Shown here: positions 35,095-47,218 of the stretch, piece by piece
How the letters are laid out: every line of letters starts with the position of its first letter
Numbering within the stretch: the first letter of the stretch is position 1
Origin: Dactylonectria macrodidyma
Lineage: Eukaryota; Ascomycota; Sordariomycetes; Hypocreales; Nectriaceae
Direction: 5' to 3'
NCBI GenBank assembly: GCA_020744425.1
Contig: JAGMUV010000002.1
Location: 4,260,501 to 4,324,500, forward strand
DNA length: 64,000 bases
Notes under the pieces: generated by a model
What the model saw: only the letters and a program-made list of their open reading frames with translations
Told to the model about the DNA's origin: nothing
Database searches by the model: none
Made by a program: the position numbers and the translations under genes

Positions 35095-35100
35095 GAATAA
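35095..35100 (+). terminator. Possible polyadenylation signal of the GEF gene
   Basis: An AATAAA hexamer about 37 bp after the GEF stop codon. It is the only perfect hexamer I noted directly behind a stop codon here; fungal 3' ends often lack it, so its use is uncertain. Confidence 0.4.
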
Positions 35101-35184
35101 AACTAGGGAATGGATCAATTTCCCCAAAAATACTACGTAATGCATCAAAGAAGATATGTACAAGGGCTCAAGAAGGGGGAGGCG

Positions 35185-35216
35185 TTTTTTTTTTTTCTTT
35201 TCTTTTCTTTTCTTTC
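35185..35216 (+). repeat. Poly-T / TTTTC microsatellite
   Basis: Twelve T residues followed by four TTTC/TTTTC units, about 130 bp behind the GEF stop codon. Confidence 0.8.
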
Positions 35217-36426
35217 ACGGACTTGCGATTCAAGATGCAAGAGGAAGTAAGATTTCAGCAATGAATTTTCCAGCCCTGTTTCCTTCTTTTCACCATCACC
35301 TCTTCTTCGTCTTCTTCCTCTTTGTCTTCTTTTTCTTCTCTTCTTCAACTTGCCTTTTTATCCCATTTCGACTTGATCGCTATTTTGGTGTTCTTCTTCA
35401 TTCCTCTTGCTTAGTTGGGCTTTTAATTGTTTGGAACTTTTTCCCTTGTCCTCAAATGGGAAGGGCGCAATTTCGGGGCTACCTGAAGAGGAGGGCCGAG
35501 ATGGAAGACCCTTGAGGACTCAAGAGCTAAGAGGGTGAGGGAGGGTGCCCGGCGTTCAGAACAAAATACCATGCGTGTATGTAAGATTTCGGATGTTGCG
35601 GCCATGTGGGCAAGGGAAAGCAGCGGGGGTTAAGGCCCATCTGGGCCGAACCAAAGTAGAGTAGAAGGATGCGGGCTTGGGTCGGAAGATGAAGATACAG
35701 AGCAAATCATTCGATTCCATGATGTAGCTTAACTATTTAAAGTGGCGTTGCGATACTAACATGTAACTTAGCAGAGGACAGATCATGGTGATATCGAAGG
35801 TGCTGTACATTATAACGAGGAAGGCGGAAGAGTGCAGTTCAATTAGCCTACAATTGGTGATCTACAAGAAGTGGATAGGTCAGTGGACTTGGATCCTGGG
35901 CATCATGGAGCTACCTAGTAGGTTCGGACGGCATGTACCTACTACTTATACTGTACCTCCAGTAGCTGCGAGAGGTAGCTCGTTCAATGACATCCCCGGA
36001 TCTACAAAAGTGATGTGCAAGTACATGTCTAAATGCACGGCACGAGGGCGAGGGCGAACATATGTACCTCGCGCACCATAGTAATAGTACACGGACAATT
36101 AAGGCGGGCCTTGATCCCCCACCACTGGAACCTGGCATGTTCTGTCATCATCCAAATGGACGGGGTGGCAGACTGGGAGGTGCCCCTTTAAAATGCCTGT
36201 TGCATGTACCTAAGGTACCTTCCATACGTCGCACGCGTATCCTAGCCACCTTGGCGGCTTCCCCTGTCCAGCACGAAAGCCGAACCCACGTCAGCTTTCA
36301 ACTCCACATAGTAATCCAACCCAGGTATCTTGATGATATTATTCCCATCGTACAGCTAAGCGTACCAGGTTCGGATTCAAATTACCAACTCATTCACGTG
36401 CAATTCCATGACCCACCCTATTCGAC

Positions 36427-38956
36427 ATGGCTGCGACGAGCCCGCCGCGACCGCACCATCGTAGCCAAAGCACCATCGCAGTGGTACCCGTGGCCACCAA
36501 CACCACCACCACCAACTCTACCACTTCGACCGCTCGCCAGCACCACCATCATCGCGACGGACAAAATTCGCGCTTCCTCGCTCCCGACTCCGTCTCGCTC
36601 TCCGCTTCCTCCGGTCGCGCCACCCCCCTATCGGGATCCTCTGCGTCGTCTTCCTTCATCTCCGTGTCGGCCGCTATCTCGACTTCGGCCGCTCTCTCGT
36701 CTCCACCCGCTCCCTTGCAACCCGTCCCGTCACACTCCCTGTCCATTGACGCACCAGCCTCGTCCCGCGGTCGTGGCTCGTCCCCGGCGCTACGAATCTC
36801 TTCGTCATCCAGCGCCGACACGAACCGTCCCCGGTCCCGGACTCACTCTCCCGCCTGTTCTCCGACCTCTTCCCCGACTCAACAGTCCTTCGAGACGACC
36901 CGTGACAGAGGGGTCTACCTCAGCAGCCACGGCTTCGACGACGGCCAATACAACCCGGCCAACATGGCCAGCTGGGCGGGACAACCGTCCGTCAAGGGCA
37001 GCTCCGAGGGAGTGCGCATGGTGCTCTTGACCTTTGTCACAATTGGCATCACGTACGTCATAATATCCCCTTGGCTCCCCGACTCATCGAACCCGACCTG
37101 TCATGACATGGCTCATTCGGGCCCGGTCCAGATCCATTAGCATACACAAGGGCTATCTAGCTAACAGTCTCGCTTGCAGCTTCACATGGGGTATCGAAAT
37201 GACCTGTTCGTGCTTGCTTCCCCCTCCCTTCGACCCTTCAAGCCCAATTGCTAAGCCGAGTCATGTTCAGACTGCACCCCGTACCTCCTTGACCTGGGGC
37301 TCACCAAGAGCAATACCTCCCTCGTCTGGATTGCTGGTCCCTTATCCGGCCTCATCGTTCAACCCATTGTCGGCGTTCTCGCGGACGAGAGCAAGTCAAA
37401 ATGGGGTCGCCGGCGGCCCCTCATGGTTATTGGTGCGCTCATCGCCGCCGTCAGCCTCCTGATGCTGGGATTCACACGCGAGATTATTGGGTGGTTCATC
37501 CATGATGACGAAGCTGCCAGGATGCCAACGATTGTGCTTGCCGTATTATCCATCTATGTCGTCGACTTCGCCATCAACGCCGGTATGTTTGCATCGTAAC
37601 GACCGACACCTACAATTGTCCCATCGCCGTATTAATGGAAGCCTAGTTATGTCGTGTTCCAGAAGTCTAATAGTCGACACATTATCCATCGAGAAGCAAC
37701 AAGCAGGCGCAGCGTGGGGTAGGTGAACTGACACGATCAATATCAAATGTCAACTAACCCTCGATATTCAGCAAGTCGCATGTCTGCTGTGGGACATGTG
37801 ATCGGTTACGGCGCTGGTGCTGTCGACCTGGTTCAGACGTTCGGCACGACATTTGGTAACACGCAATTCAAGCAGCTCAGTGTGATTGCAACTCTCACTA
37901 TCCTCGCCTCGACCGCTATCACCTGCTTTTCCGTGACGGAACGGGTGCTGGTATCATCCAAGCCCGGTCAGCACAAGGGCGGCTTTGCAGTTTTCCGTCA
38001 AATCTACACAACCTTGTTGCATCTCCCACCTCGCATCAGGGCTATCTGCTGGGCCCAGTTCTGGGCCTGGATCGGCTGGTTCCCCTTCCTCTTCTACAGC
38101 ACCACCTGGATCGGCGAGACCTATTTTCGCTACGACGTCCCTGCCGACGCAAAGCAGTCCGAAGATACGCTTGGCGACATCGGCCGTATTGGCAGCACCT
38201 CTCTCGTTATCTACTCCGTCATTACCTTCACCGGTGCTTGGGTCCTACCGTTTCTAGTTCGATCACCTGAAGACAAGCCCTTCACACATCGACCACCACA
38301 GGCCATTGCAGGGTTCGTAGAGCGTTTTGGCAAGTTCAAGCCTGACCTGCTTACCACATGGATGCTTGGGCACCTCATGTTTGCTGGAGCCATGGCCATG
38401 GCGCCATTTGCAACCAGTTATCGTTTTGCGACAGTGCTAGTTTGCATCTGTGGCATGTAAGACCCCTCATCACTCCGCCGACTCTTGCAAATAAACATGT
38501 ACTGACAAATCTCGCAGTCCCTGGACACTCGCCATGTGGGCTCCCGTCACTTTTCTTGGTGTTGAAGTCAACAAGCTCAGTGGCATTGAGAACGGCGCAG
38601 CCTACCGTCGTATCTCGAATGGTGGAGATATCGAGCTCCCCGAACTTCAGTCTGACGACGCCCCTCTGCGTCTAGAGCATGGAGCGGACCCCGACTCGCC
38701 AACCATGGCATCCACTGGGGAGCTGTCGGGCATCTACTTCGGTATCCTTAATATCTATACTACGCTGCCGCAGTTCATCGGTACTTTTATCGCCAGTATT
38801 GTCTTTGCCATCCTAGAACCCGGGAGGAGCTCTGCATCGGAGGAAGTAAAGAAGCCAAGTACTGAGGGGCCAAATCCCATTTCCGTGTGTTTGTTCATCG
38901 GTGCCATGAGCGCGTTGGTAGCAGCGTATATGACACGCAAGATGAAATATTTGTAA
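36427..38956 (+). CDS. SUT1/SLC45-like sugar:proton symporter
   Basis: Twelve-segment plasma-membrane or vacuolar transporter of the glycoside/sucrose group, probably coupling disaccharide uptake to protons. Exons are 36427..37052, 37180..37205, 37271..37582, 37647..37718, 37772..38456 and 38518..38956, giving 719 residues. The second exon is only 26 nt. A disordered Ser/Thr/His/Pro-rich tail of about 200 residues precedes the first membrane segment (RMVLLTFVTIGITFTWGIEM). The following EMTYCTPYLLDLGLTK segment, assembled from three exons, is typical of the family. The signature ADESKSKWGRRRPLM (about 252-266) resembles the SUT/SLC45 loop between segments 2 and 3. Later segments include GHVIGYGAGAVDL and WIGWFPFLFYSTTWIGETYF. 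Sugar preference is unknown. It converges with PKR1. Confidence 0.9.
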
Positions 38957-39366
38957 GGTAAGGTAATATGTACGGCTATGTATGATAGGGGAAGAGGGTA
39001 GATCTGGGGTTGCGGGTTTGGATTCTTGAGTTCAAAGACCAGACACCGTGATATGGATGGGTTTACGGGGTTCAACAGGATAAAAATGCATCACTCGGGT
39101 CAGCCGGGGACCTGCGGGACGGGAACTGGTCTCACACGCTTCATGAAACGGACCCATAGAGGAAGAGAATCAAACACAACGAAGCCGCCGTCGAATGTTT
39201 AGCGCCGATGGTGAGCATGATGGGAGAATATAAAATATGTTCACGCTGTCTCATGTACAAGAGCAAAAGAATTGTCGCTTGGGGGGTATCCTCAACATCC
39301 TCCTCTCCACAGTTGGTCCGTCATCGTCTCATTGCCACGATAGTGTGCGTTCCACATATGCGTAGT
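38957..39366. other. Spacer between convergent transporter and PKR1 genes
   Basis: About 410 bp holding two 3' ends. Nothing else is seen. Confidence 0.5.
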
Positions 39367-39897
39367 CTATTTATCTTTATCATTCTCACTCTCAGAAACC
39401 TTCTCCCATTCGTCCTCAGTGCTAGCGCTTGACTGAGTTCCCGGGCCGGGGCGGTGTGTCACCTCACCCCGGGGATCGATCGGCTCCAGGCCGGCATCAA
39501 CCGGGGCGGCTGGGACGGGGACAGGAGCGGGGGCAGAGACGACGGCCGGGTCCTTGGCCGGGTCGGCGGGTTCGATCTCGGTCTCGGTATCTTCATCGGC
39601 GTCCGACGGCTGCTGCTGCTGCCGCTGCTTCTCTCCTTCCTGCTCCTTCCGTTTGGCCTCCTCTTCGCGCTCGCGGGCCTGGACGGCGTACAGCTCGGTA
39701 GCGAACCAGTTGACGCTCCACCACAGGCCGGCGCAGAGGACGGATAGAACAACGCAGTGGACGCTGTGGGTGGCGAGGAGGAGGAGGAAGAGGACGAACT
39801 GGAGGGCGGCGAAGGAAGCGTTGGTGGCTTTGAGGATGGTTGGGGTGGGGCCGGGGGTGAAGATGCCCTCCCAGAGCTCAACCATGAAGGAAGCCAT
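39367..39897 (-). CDS. PKR1: V-ATPase assembly factor Pkr1
   Basis: Small ER membrane protein needed for assembly of the V0 sector of the vacuolar proton pump. A single exon encodes 176 residues from the ATG at 39897. The conserved N-terminus FMVELWEGIFTPGPTPTIL is followed by two closely spaced membrane segments (about 25-45 and 47-65: FAALQFVLFLLLLATHSVH and CVVLSVLCAGLWWSVNWF). A coiled-coil-prone charged stretch follows (about 72-95), then a Pro/Asp/Glu-rich tail longer than in yeast, ending EDEWEKVSESEN. The terminal WEKVSE-type motif is common in filamentous-fungal homologues. The assignment rests on the N-terminal 70 residues; the tail is variable. Confidence 0.9.
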   Translation of the reverse strand: MASFMVELWEGIFTPGPTPTILKATNASFAALQFVLFLLLLATHSVHCVVLSVLCAGLWWSVNWFATELYAVQAREREEEAKRKEQEGEKQRQQQQPSDADEDTETEIEPADPAKDPAVVSAPAPVPVPAAPVDAGLEPIDPRGEVTHRPGPGTQSSASTEDEWEKVSESENDKDK

Positions 39898-41203
39898 GAT
39901 ATGTGATGGCAGGGAGTTTTGCGATTCGAATGTGGCTTTGGATATCGGAGGCTTCGGGCGCGGGCGCGGTGGTTTGGGTTGGGTTACGTTAGGTTGGGTA
40001 GAACCAGGTCTAAGGGCGAGTTGTAACGTGCGGAGTATCGCGAGCCGAGAGAGATCTGGTGGCTAGGGATTTATACTCGTGGTTGAGCTTCCGAAAATGG
40101 CTATTTGTTTGAGGTATGTTGTCCTGATGGTGAGTCGCGGGATCGCTGCCTGGCCGGCGCTTGTTCTGGCTTCAGGCGAGGCGAGACGAGGGGCCGCGGT
40201 TTTATTTAGAGGTACCCGCGTTTGTATTTGGTCGAGGTACGTCAGATAGGTAGCTTTGTGTAGTATGTCATCGAACGTCAGTGGGGAACGTTTGGAGAAG
40301 TGTCCTCGGGTCCCTTTGCGACACGGAAAAAAACGTGTCCACAGGCCAGAGGAGGAAGGGACTATTGGAAAATAGTGTTAGAGTAGAGGAGAACCAGCTG
40401 CTGGAGCGACGTCGAGCGCAGCAGAGGCGAGCAACTTGTCGCTGGCGTTGATGCTGGTAATGGCTCGATGCGTGATGGGTTTGACTGAGTTGTCGGGTGG
40501 GTGGCACGAAGCTCGAGCGGGACAGAGAGGAGGGGCAGGTTTCCGGGGTTGCGGTGCACTTACATAAGCCCGGTTAGTTTCTGTCATGTACCTACCAGCC
40601 TTCCTAAGGCAGGTAAGGAGGTAGGTGCCTTGGTAATACGATATGATAGGTAGGCGAATGACAGTTGTAGGTCCTGGTTGCTTTGGTTCGTCCAATACCA
40701 GCACTGTAAAACAAGTCATCTTGGGAGGGGAGATGTGATAAATTACCTATTACTCGGACATTCGCAATGTCTCCAAGCTCCAGGGTAGGCAACGTCCCAA
40801 GTGAAGGCCGGCGCACTCTTCTTTGGGGGCCAAGTGGGAGGTACCTGGGCCTAGGCCAGTGCATGACACTCAAGGAAAGGCAGAGTCGTGCTGCTGTGCA
40901 ATGTAAGAAGGCGCAAAAGCCCAAGCCCAATCAATCAAACAGAGCCTCGTTTTCGTCTGCTCGTCCTCTCGTTCTCTTCGTCCTCACGACCTCACATTCT
41001 CACGACATCACGTCCTCGCGACATCACGCGCCCTCAGCCTCATCCAAGACTCCCTCCACTCCACCTCGCATCCTCTGTTTCCCGCTTTGCGCCCTTTCCT
41101 TTTCTCCTCTTTGGTGCCTCATGTAATCGCGCGCCGCAGTTTCGCAGTATTTCTACTTTGTGGTCCCGTCGCCCGCTCTTTGCCACCTAAACCCCAATCG
41201 TCC
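39898..41203. other. Intergenic region between PKR1 and the F-box gene
   Basis: About 1.3 kb between divergent genes. It contains a GGGTT-rich stretch (39971-39999), GGTACC/CCTAGG motifs (about 40590-40625 and 40837-40856) and a CT-rich leader before the F-box gene. No gene is seen. Confidence 0.5.
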
Positions 41204-43922
41204 ATGGACTCGTCAATATCCCCGCCCTCTGATCCTCATCCGCACGGGCATGAGCATGGGCATGACGAATCCCGCGACAACGGCCTGGGCGGCGATGACG
41301 TCGGCGTTACCGCCTCCGCCGCCGCTGCCGAGCAGCTCCGGAGACGTTGGAAGGGAAAGGGCAAAGAACCGGAGCTACCTTCGCTTGCCCCGCCACACGA
41401 TGATGCTGGCACCCTGACCCTTCTCAAGTTGCCTGTTGACATCCTGCGCTTGATCCTCCAAGAGGTGCGCCGAGCCAGACACCTACCCTACACCATCACA
41501 TACATCCACTGAACCATGCTTCTAGGTCGCTCAGCCGAACGAGGAAGATCTACTGGGCCTGCTCCTCGTAAACTCAACACTTCACAACCTAGTGATCCCA
41601 TATGTTTACTCATCCTTCAGCATTGTCTGGCCCGACAGCGACTACTTCAGCGTTGGCGAGGATGTCGATGCCCTCACCTCCGGCCTCTCCAGCCTCGCAC
41701 TGGGCAGCCGGTTTGCGCGAACAATGCACCGCCTGCACGGCCTCCCTCCGCCTAGGAAGCAGGAGAACCATGCCCGCTTCATCAAGAACTTCAAAATCAA
41801 TAACGGACCGACCAAATGGGTCAATGACTACTCCATCGGCAATGAGGCGGGCATGATGCTCAACACCCTCGTCGCAATGGCCCTCCCCAAGATGACCAAC
41901 CTCGAGTCGTTCAAGTGGGACATGCCCACTGGCTTGTCCTCCAACGTCTTCATGGCATTGGCCTCGCTCAACGACGAAAGTCCTGGAAAGCTTGAAGAAG
42001 TCTGGGTTCGCTGGCACGATGACCCGCCGTCTAGCTCGTCGTCATCCAGCTCCCGCATCTTCCATAACGGCCACGCGCCTCCCCCACCTCCCGGAGTCCC
42101 GCAGCCTCCTCCGGCACCGCCGTCCCCCCCGAGCAGCAACCCGGAGTCTCTCGGTAGCCAACCATCGTTCCGCCTGCTGACTCCATACCAGAGGGTTGCC
42201 TACCGAGACTCAAACATCGAGTTTCCCACCTACAGCATTCTCCCCGCCCTCCGCAGCATAGCCGCGTTGGATGTTGATCAGGTAGCATACCTAGATGAAC
42301 TAGCTATTCTCATCGAGAGATCCAAGCCTACCCTAAAGGAGCTTCGCGTTAGCATCGCCACCAAGTCAGCGAGCGACGATTTTACTCAAATCAAAGGCGA
42401 CCAGCATGGCCTACGGCAGTACGACCCCGAGGCCCGCTGGCCTGGCGAGAGCAGGATAGGGGACCGCAGGCTAGGAGGTGTTTTAGGAGTTATCCTAGCC
42501 CGCGTCTACGACCTTCGCAGGAACCATCCTCGTCCCAGAAAGGGGGGGACAGAATCCGACGCTAAGCCGTCGAGTTCAAGTTCGATACTGCTACTGACGA
42601 CGAGCGCATCTGCCAATGCCGGCCGAGGACTCGGGCCTTCACAACTAGATCACGAGAGCAATCCGCAAGTTACGAATCCCACGTCGAAACCAGCGACGTC
42701 GACGCCGGATGATGGTCTAGCAAGTCTCAACCCCGCAAAGAAGGCGACACGTGCCGAGTTATCTGAGTCGACCTCGGACGTCGACTGCAAACTAGCACTC
42801 GAGTGTCTAGAGCTAGCCAGACTCCCACTACACACGACGCTCTGCGCGAACGCTTTTGACTGGACTGTATTGACGACCTTGACAATCCTCGGTTGCGACC
42901 GCCAAGATAGGTTGTGGAGGGTTCTGAGGGAGCAGTTTCGACCAATTCCTCCGAGCCAGGCACCTCGCCGTGGCCTCGGTGTGCGTCAATCTAAAGAAGC
43001 CCCGACTTATCACCTAAAGCTAAAGAATGTCCACGTCGACGTGACAACCTTTGCTTTGATCCATTTCCTAAAGGAGACCCTGGCCCCAAACTCGCTCGAG
43101 GTCCTATTTCTGCATGACCGGAGACGTACGAGCCACCCTGTGGTGCCAATTTCACCCATCTTCACAGGAGTCGTCAAGAGACATCACGCAAGCCTCAAAA
43201 AGCTCCTCCTGGATAGCTCTCACCCAGACAGGTTGCACCACCACGGCGACATAAGACGCATGTACTGGTCTTTGAAGAGAGAGATGATCCAGTATATAAC
43301 GAGCGGCCGGATGGGAGCTCTTAGAGAGCTTTCAGCCAGCATACCTCCAAAAGAATGGGTACGACGACCCCCTTCTCCAAAAGCCCAGAGTACTCCCCGC
43401 TAACCATTCGTTCAGCATACGGTTCTTCAGAGACTACCGAATATTCCGAAGCTGACAGCATTGCATATCCTCAGCCTGGGCAGAGATTCATCTACCCCGG
43501 ATTCTATGCAACTTGGACATCAAATTGTAGACGTGATCACCCTCCGCCCAGAGATTCGGTTGTGTTTCATCGGCATCAAGAACTTGTGCTTCCAAATCGT
43601 CGAATCCCGGCAAGGGACAGCCGAGTCAGACTCCGGCACATGGAGCAGCGATTCGATGTCCTTGCCAAGTATTTCTTCTGACATGAACCCTCCCTCCATA
43701 GATGGAGCCCTTGACGGCGACGACGATGACGACGACAACGATGACGATCTTCTGGGCGAGGACTCTGACGACGAATCACAATCGTCGAGAAGGCAGACAG
43801 AAAACCATTGGTCTACCCTAGGGCGAGGCAAGCCAGAGTCGAACAAATCGTACCGACTGAGAAAAATCTTCTTCTACGATGAGAAGGTGGCAATCTTTCG
43901 GGCTCGACATGGTACACTGTGA
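41204..43922 (+). CDS. F-box protein
   Basis: Probable substrate-recognition subunit of an SCF ubiquitin ligase. Exons are 41204..41464, 41526..43358 and 43416..43922, giving 866 residues. The start at 41204 (MDSSISPPSDPHPHG) is the first ATG in frame. The F-box-like segment lies at about 70-115 (LLKLPVDILRLILQEVAQ, then LLGLLLVNSTLHNLVIPYVY) and is interrupted by the first intron. The remainder has scattered hydrophobic segments but no clear WD or LRR array. Two disordered insertions stand out: a Ser/Pro-rich one near 260-300 and a Ser/Thr-rich one near 425-500. The C-terminus carries an acidic run (GDDDDDDNDDD) and ends KIFFYDEKVAIFRARHGTL. Substrate is unknown. The family assignment depends mostly on the F-box segment. 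Confidence 0.85.
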
Positions 43923-45471
43923 TGTAACCAGAAGGGATACTGCCGTTTGGACCCCAACAGTTATTACACGGCCGGCCATGGTATCTATCGACATTCCTTT
44001 CAAACGCAGAGGAGAGGAATCCTTCTCTGAAGGATGCTGTGAAATGAACCACATTTGGCACATCCAGGGCCGATGTCCCCCAGGAGACGAGATAGATAAC
44101 AGGAGTCCAGGAGCCGGAACTACATGATGCATGCCGGTACCAAGTTGGGGTTGGACTGGGCTCCGCTACAAGAACTGCAACTCTGGCTTGTTCTGACGGC
44201 GGCGTCTATGTTGTTGGGGGCTACCTGTTTTGGTAGATGGTGTGGAGGATCGCCCCGCCATGCGCCCGTCTCTGGTCATTTCAGGTCGTCGATGGATGGT
44301 GTTGGAACATATGGCAGAGGCGGAAACCCTGGTAGCTTCGGTATTGACCTCGGGTTTCTCTGCTTTGCGCAGGTCCCACGGTTGATGGGCCAGAAGGATC
44401 GCCACCCCAGCAGCGCATCCTTCATGGCCAGGGCGGGAGCGATGGTGGCTCAGTGGCAGCATCTATGTCGCCAGACGGCCGGTGAAGATGAAAGGGACCG
44501 GGGATGTGGGACCCAAGTCGCCGAAGGCGCACCGACCTTCTAGAAGGAAAAGAATGCTGCATCTAGACGAGCGTGGTATTATGTAGGATTGATCACCTTG
44601 GGACATAGTACAGTACCTGGTACGGGAGTACAGTGGACTGTACATACCTAGGTAGTAGATGGTTCTGAAACATGACCAGGTCCCTTGATGCCAAATTGGT
44701 GGTGCAGTGTGCTTCCGAGCACTGCGCCCCGGGACAATGTGACAACGGCCACAATCGTTGGCTGTTTTGCGAAACGGGACAGCCACACTCGAAGGATCTT
44801 TTGGCGCAGCACGTACACTGTCTCGAGTGCTAACAGCAGTTGACGATGCCGCAAAAAGAAATTGAAGATGGCGATGCATGTTTCATCGACAGCACCCACA
44901 AATACCCCTCGGACTTCAGTTCCTTGGGGCTGAGAGCCGCTCTCCTACAGGGCCTGTTTGGACCCCAGCATCCCAGGCACTGGGATTGCTGGACCAAACA
45001 AACCAGCACACATACGAGGCGCAGCCGTCTCCGGAATCCCCACCACCCCCCATCATGTCCCTGCTGGGTACTGCAGTGGTACCATCAATGATGCAGCAGC
45101 TCGCACAGATGCTATATTTGAGCATTGGCTATGCTGATTCCGTCGCCAGCCGGGAGTTCCCAGCCCCCAAACCGAGTGGAAATGGCCGCAGAGAGAAGAA
45201 TGGACACCGACAATGCAGTGGAGAGCATAGGTCTACCCGCCACGCTATCACATTGCAGATCCTGGGCCAACCGGCCGGGTGAGTGGCGCTCGTGCGAGAC
45301 CAGTTGACCAGCAAGTTCCGTACAGTAGGTTTGTACGTACATACTGTATCATGCCCAGACCGAGTGGTCGTCCCTGCAGGCCGCTAGGCAGACAGTTACG
45401 AACGGGCAACTCTCTACGATAGTTAGTGCCATGACGGCCCGTCTGAAAAAACAAGCGCCGTTTGCCCTAAC

Positions 45472-45524
45472 ATGGCACTGACACGGAACTGACATGCCAG
45501 ACATGACACTGACATGGCACTGAC
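45472..45524 (+). repeat. Five tandem units of an 11-bp repeat
   Basis: Consecutive units are ATGGCACTGAC, ACGGAACTGAC, ATGCCAGAC (9 bp), ATGACACTGAC and ATGGCACTGAC; the first and last are identical. Confidence 0.85.
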
Positions 45525-45593
45525 TGACGGTGTTGTGGCGGTGCAATGGTTTCGAGATGCGACGGCCGGGTGCGTTGATCTCCGGATAGCTTA

Positions 45594-45633
45594 CGATCGA
45601 TGGCGGGCGGTTTCGATCGATGTCGGGTGGTCT
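45594..45633 (+). repeat. 20-bp tandem duplication with CGATCGATG core
   Basis: Two adjacent 20-bp copies (45594-45613 and 45614-45633) that differ at three positions. Each begins with the palindrome-containing CGATCGATG and continues with a CGGG-rich half. Confidence 0.85.
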
Positions 45634-46028
45634 GCGATACGTTTCAGGGCCGATGTTCGTAGGGCAGCCACATGAGTTGCGGTGGAGCAATGAGGAGCTG
45701 GGTTAGAGGGTGACTACTGGTATCAAGCGCTTCGTGAGCCCCTGCCTGTGCCTGTGCTAAAGGGGCTACCAGCAGCCACGCAGAAGACTGTTGGTAGCTA
45801 CCCTGGGCTGGAGTCTCCTGATTCAGTTCATCTCATACACCAACGTTAATGATGCGAAGATTTGGGAAATTGGGTGTGGGGAAGTAAAGAAAGAGACAAA
45901 GAGCAGAAACAAGACGGCTGTTGCCAAAGCAAATATTGAGAACACTTCGACCGAATATATGGGGTATTCAGTTGTGATTTCCTCGGAACTTTCTCCACGC
46001 CTTGATGAAGGGAGTGGCTGACGCCATC

Positions 46029-46056
46029 ACTAAGTCAGCGCGTTGGCGCTCTTAGT
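46029..46056. repeat. Inverted repeat able to form a hairpin
   Basis: The arms ACTAAG(TC)AGCGC and GCGCTCTTAGT pair around a GTTG loop, giving 11 base pairs with a two-base bulge on the left arm. Confidence 0.6.
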
Positions 46057-47183
46057 TGATTCAACACTTGTTGTGCCTGTTTGCAAGAGGCTGAGAGCCA
46101 CACCCAATAAAAGCGGGACTGTCGTGCTCGCGAAGATTAGCACCGGCGCAAGATGCAGCATTGCAACTGACTAAATCGTGAGAAGAAGGGGCATCTTTGG
46201 GAACATGGTGTTAGGAACAAGACGTTGGTCAACAGTTCATTAGCATCTAGACGAGGATCAGGTTGGTAAAAAGTTGAGCAACATTCGAGATACGTTACGC
46301 TAGCTGTCCTTCAAGAAACATGGTGATGCTTGCCCAACATAGGCTAGCCAGCAACTTGTCATTGGATCAACTTTCGAGACCGGACCACTGTAGTGCTACC
46401 CGGGAATAGGAAAAGAAAACCCCTTGGATCACCCCTTCGGCCTTTCGGGATATCCGATAGGCATACATGGCCGAATGCCATGATACTGCGATAAGATTAT
46501 CATTACTTGACCATAGCTTGGCCTGCTGGGTGTTGTCGAGAGCTTGTAGATGCGCCTAGTGGTCACGTCAACCTGGTTGGGCAATGTACGAGGGATGGCA
46601 TCAATGCTCATCCACTGTACTCCGTATACGCTAGTAAAACATTGGAAATAGACTAGACTCTGGCGAACACGTCTGTCCAGCTGTAAATCTGGTCGTCACA
46701 TGGGACCCGCGCCCGACGATTTGGAGTTCCCGAGGATCGCGCCCTGAAGTGTAGACACGCAGGAGGCGACGCCAATCGTCACAGAGCCCTGGCCCAGCTC
46801 TCAACCGTATCCCGCCTGTCAAATCCAGGAGCAAATTGCAGTGTTGTTTCGAGTTGATGGCACTCCAGAACGTGACGCGCTTGTTCACTGACCGGTCCGC
46901 GCTCTAGTACTTTGTACATCCAAACATCCACCCGCCAATTTCACTGGCGCTTTGGCGGTGCCATGAAGCATGGTACTGCAGGGCTAGTTCCCGTCAAGTG
47001 CGACAGTTGTGGATTTGTGGAGGGTGCGAGGCGTTCTTCTCCAGAGCCGGACCCCAACCCTGCGGCCGATCCCTCCACCACTCCTCGAGATATTTGCAGT
47101 GAAACGGGACGATGTCTAGGAGTGTCGCATTAGAGGTTGGCCGGCTACGGGAAAAAAGAAGTAGCCGGTAACCAATATCAACA

Positions 47184-47218
47184 GAAACAAAACAAAACAA
47201 AAAATAAAAATAAAAAAT
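47184..47218 (+). repeat. A-rich tract of AAAAC and AAAAT units
   Basis: Repeats of CAAAA change into AAAAAT units. It could be a plain microsatellite or the eroded A-rich tail of a retroelement; no coding remnant is seen next to it. Confidence 0.6.

Larger units (their letters stand above)
35059..36426. other. Intergenic region, GEF to sugar transporter
   Basis: About 1.4 kb. The left part is pyrimidine-rich and low in complexity (35185-35216 and about 35285-35350), probably the GEF 3' untranslated region. GTACCT-type motifs occur near 35930-35960 and 36206-36220. No gene is seen. Confidence 0.5.

Noticed and set aside
36062..37030. 322-codon plus-strand frame overlapping the transporter's first exon
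   Set aside because: It is an alternative frame of the Ser/Pro-rich exon, and the transporter frame splices correctly into membrane segments.
39971..39999. Telomere-like GGGTT-rich stretch
   Set aside because: Only a few degenerate units, none matching TTAGGG arrays, so it is not an interstitial telomere.
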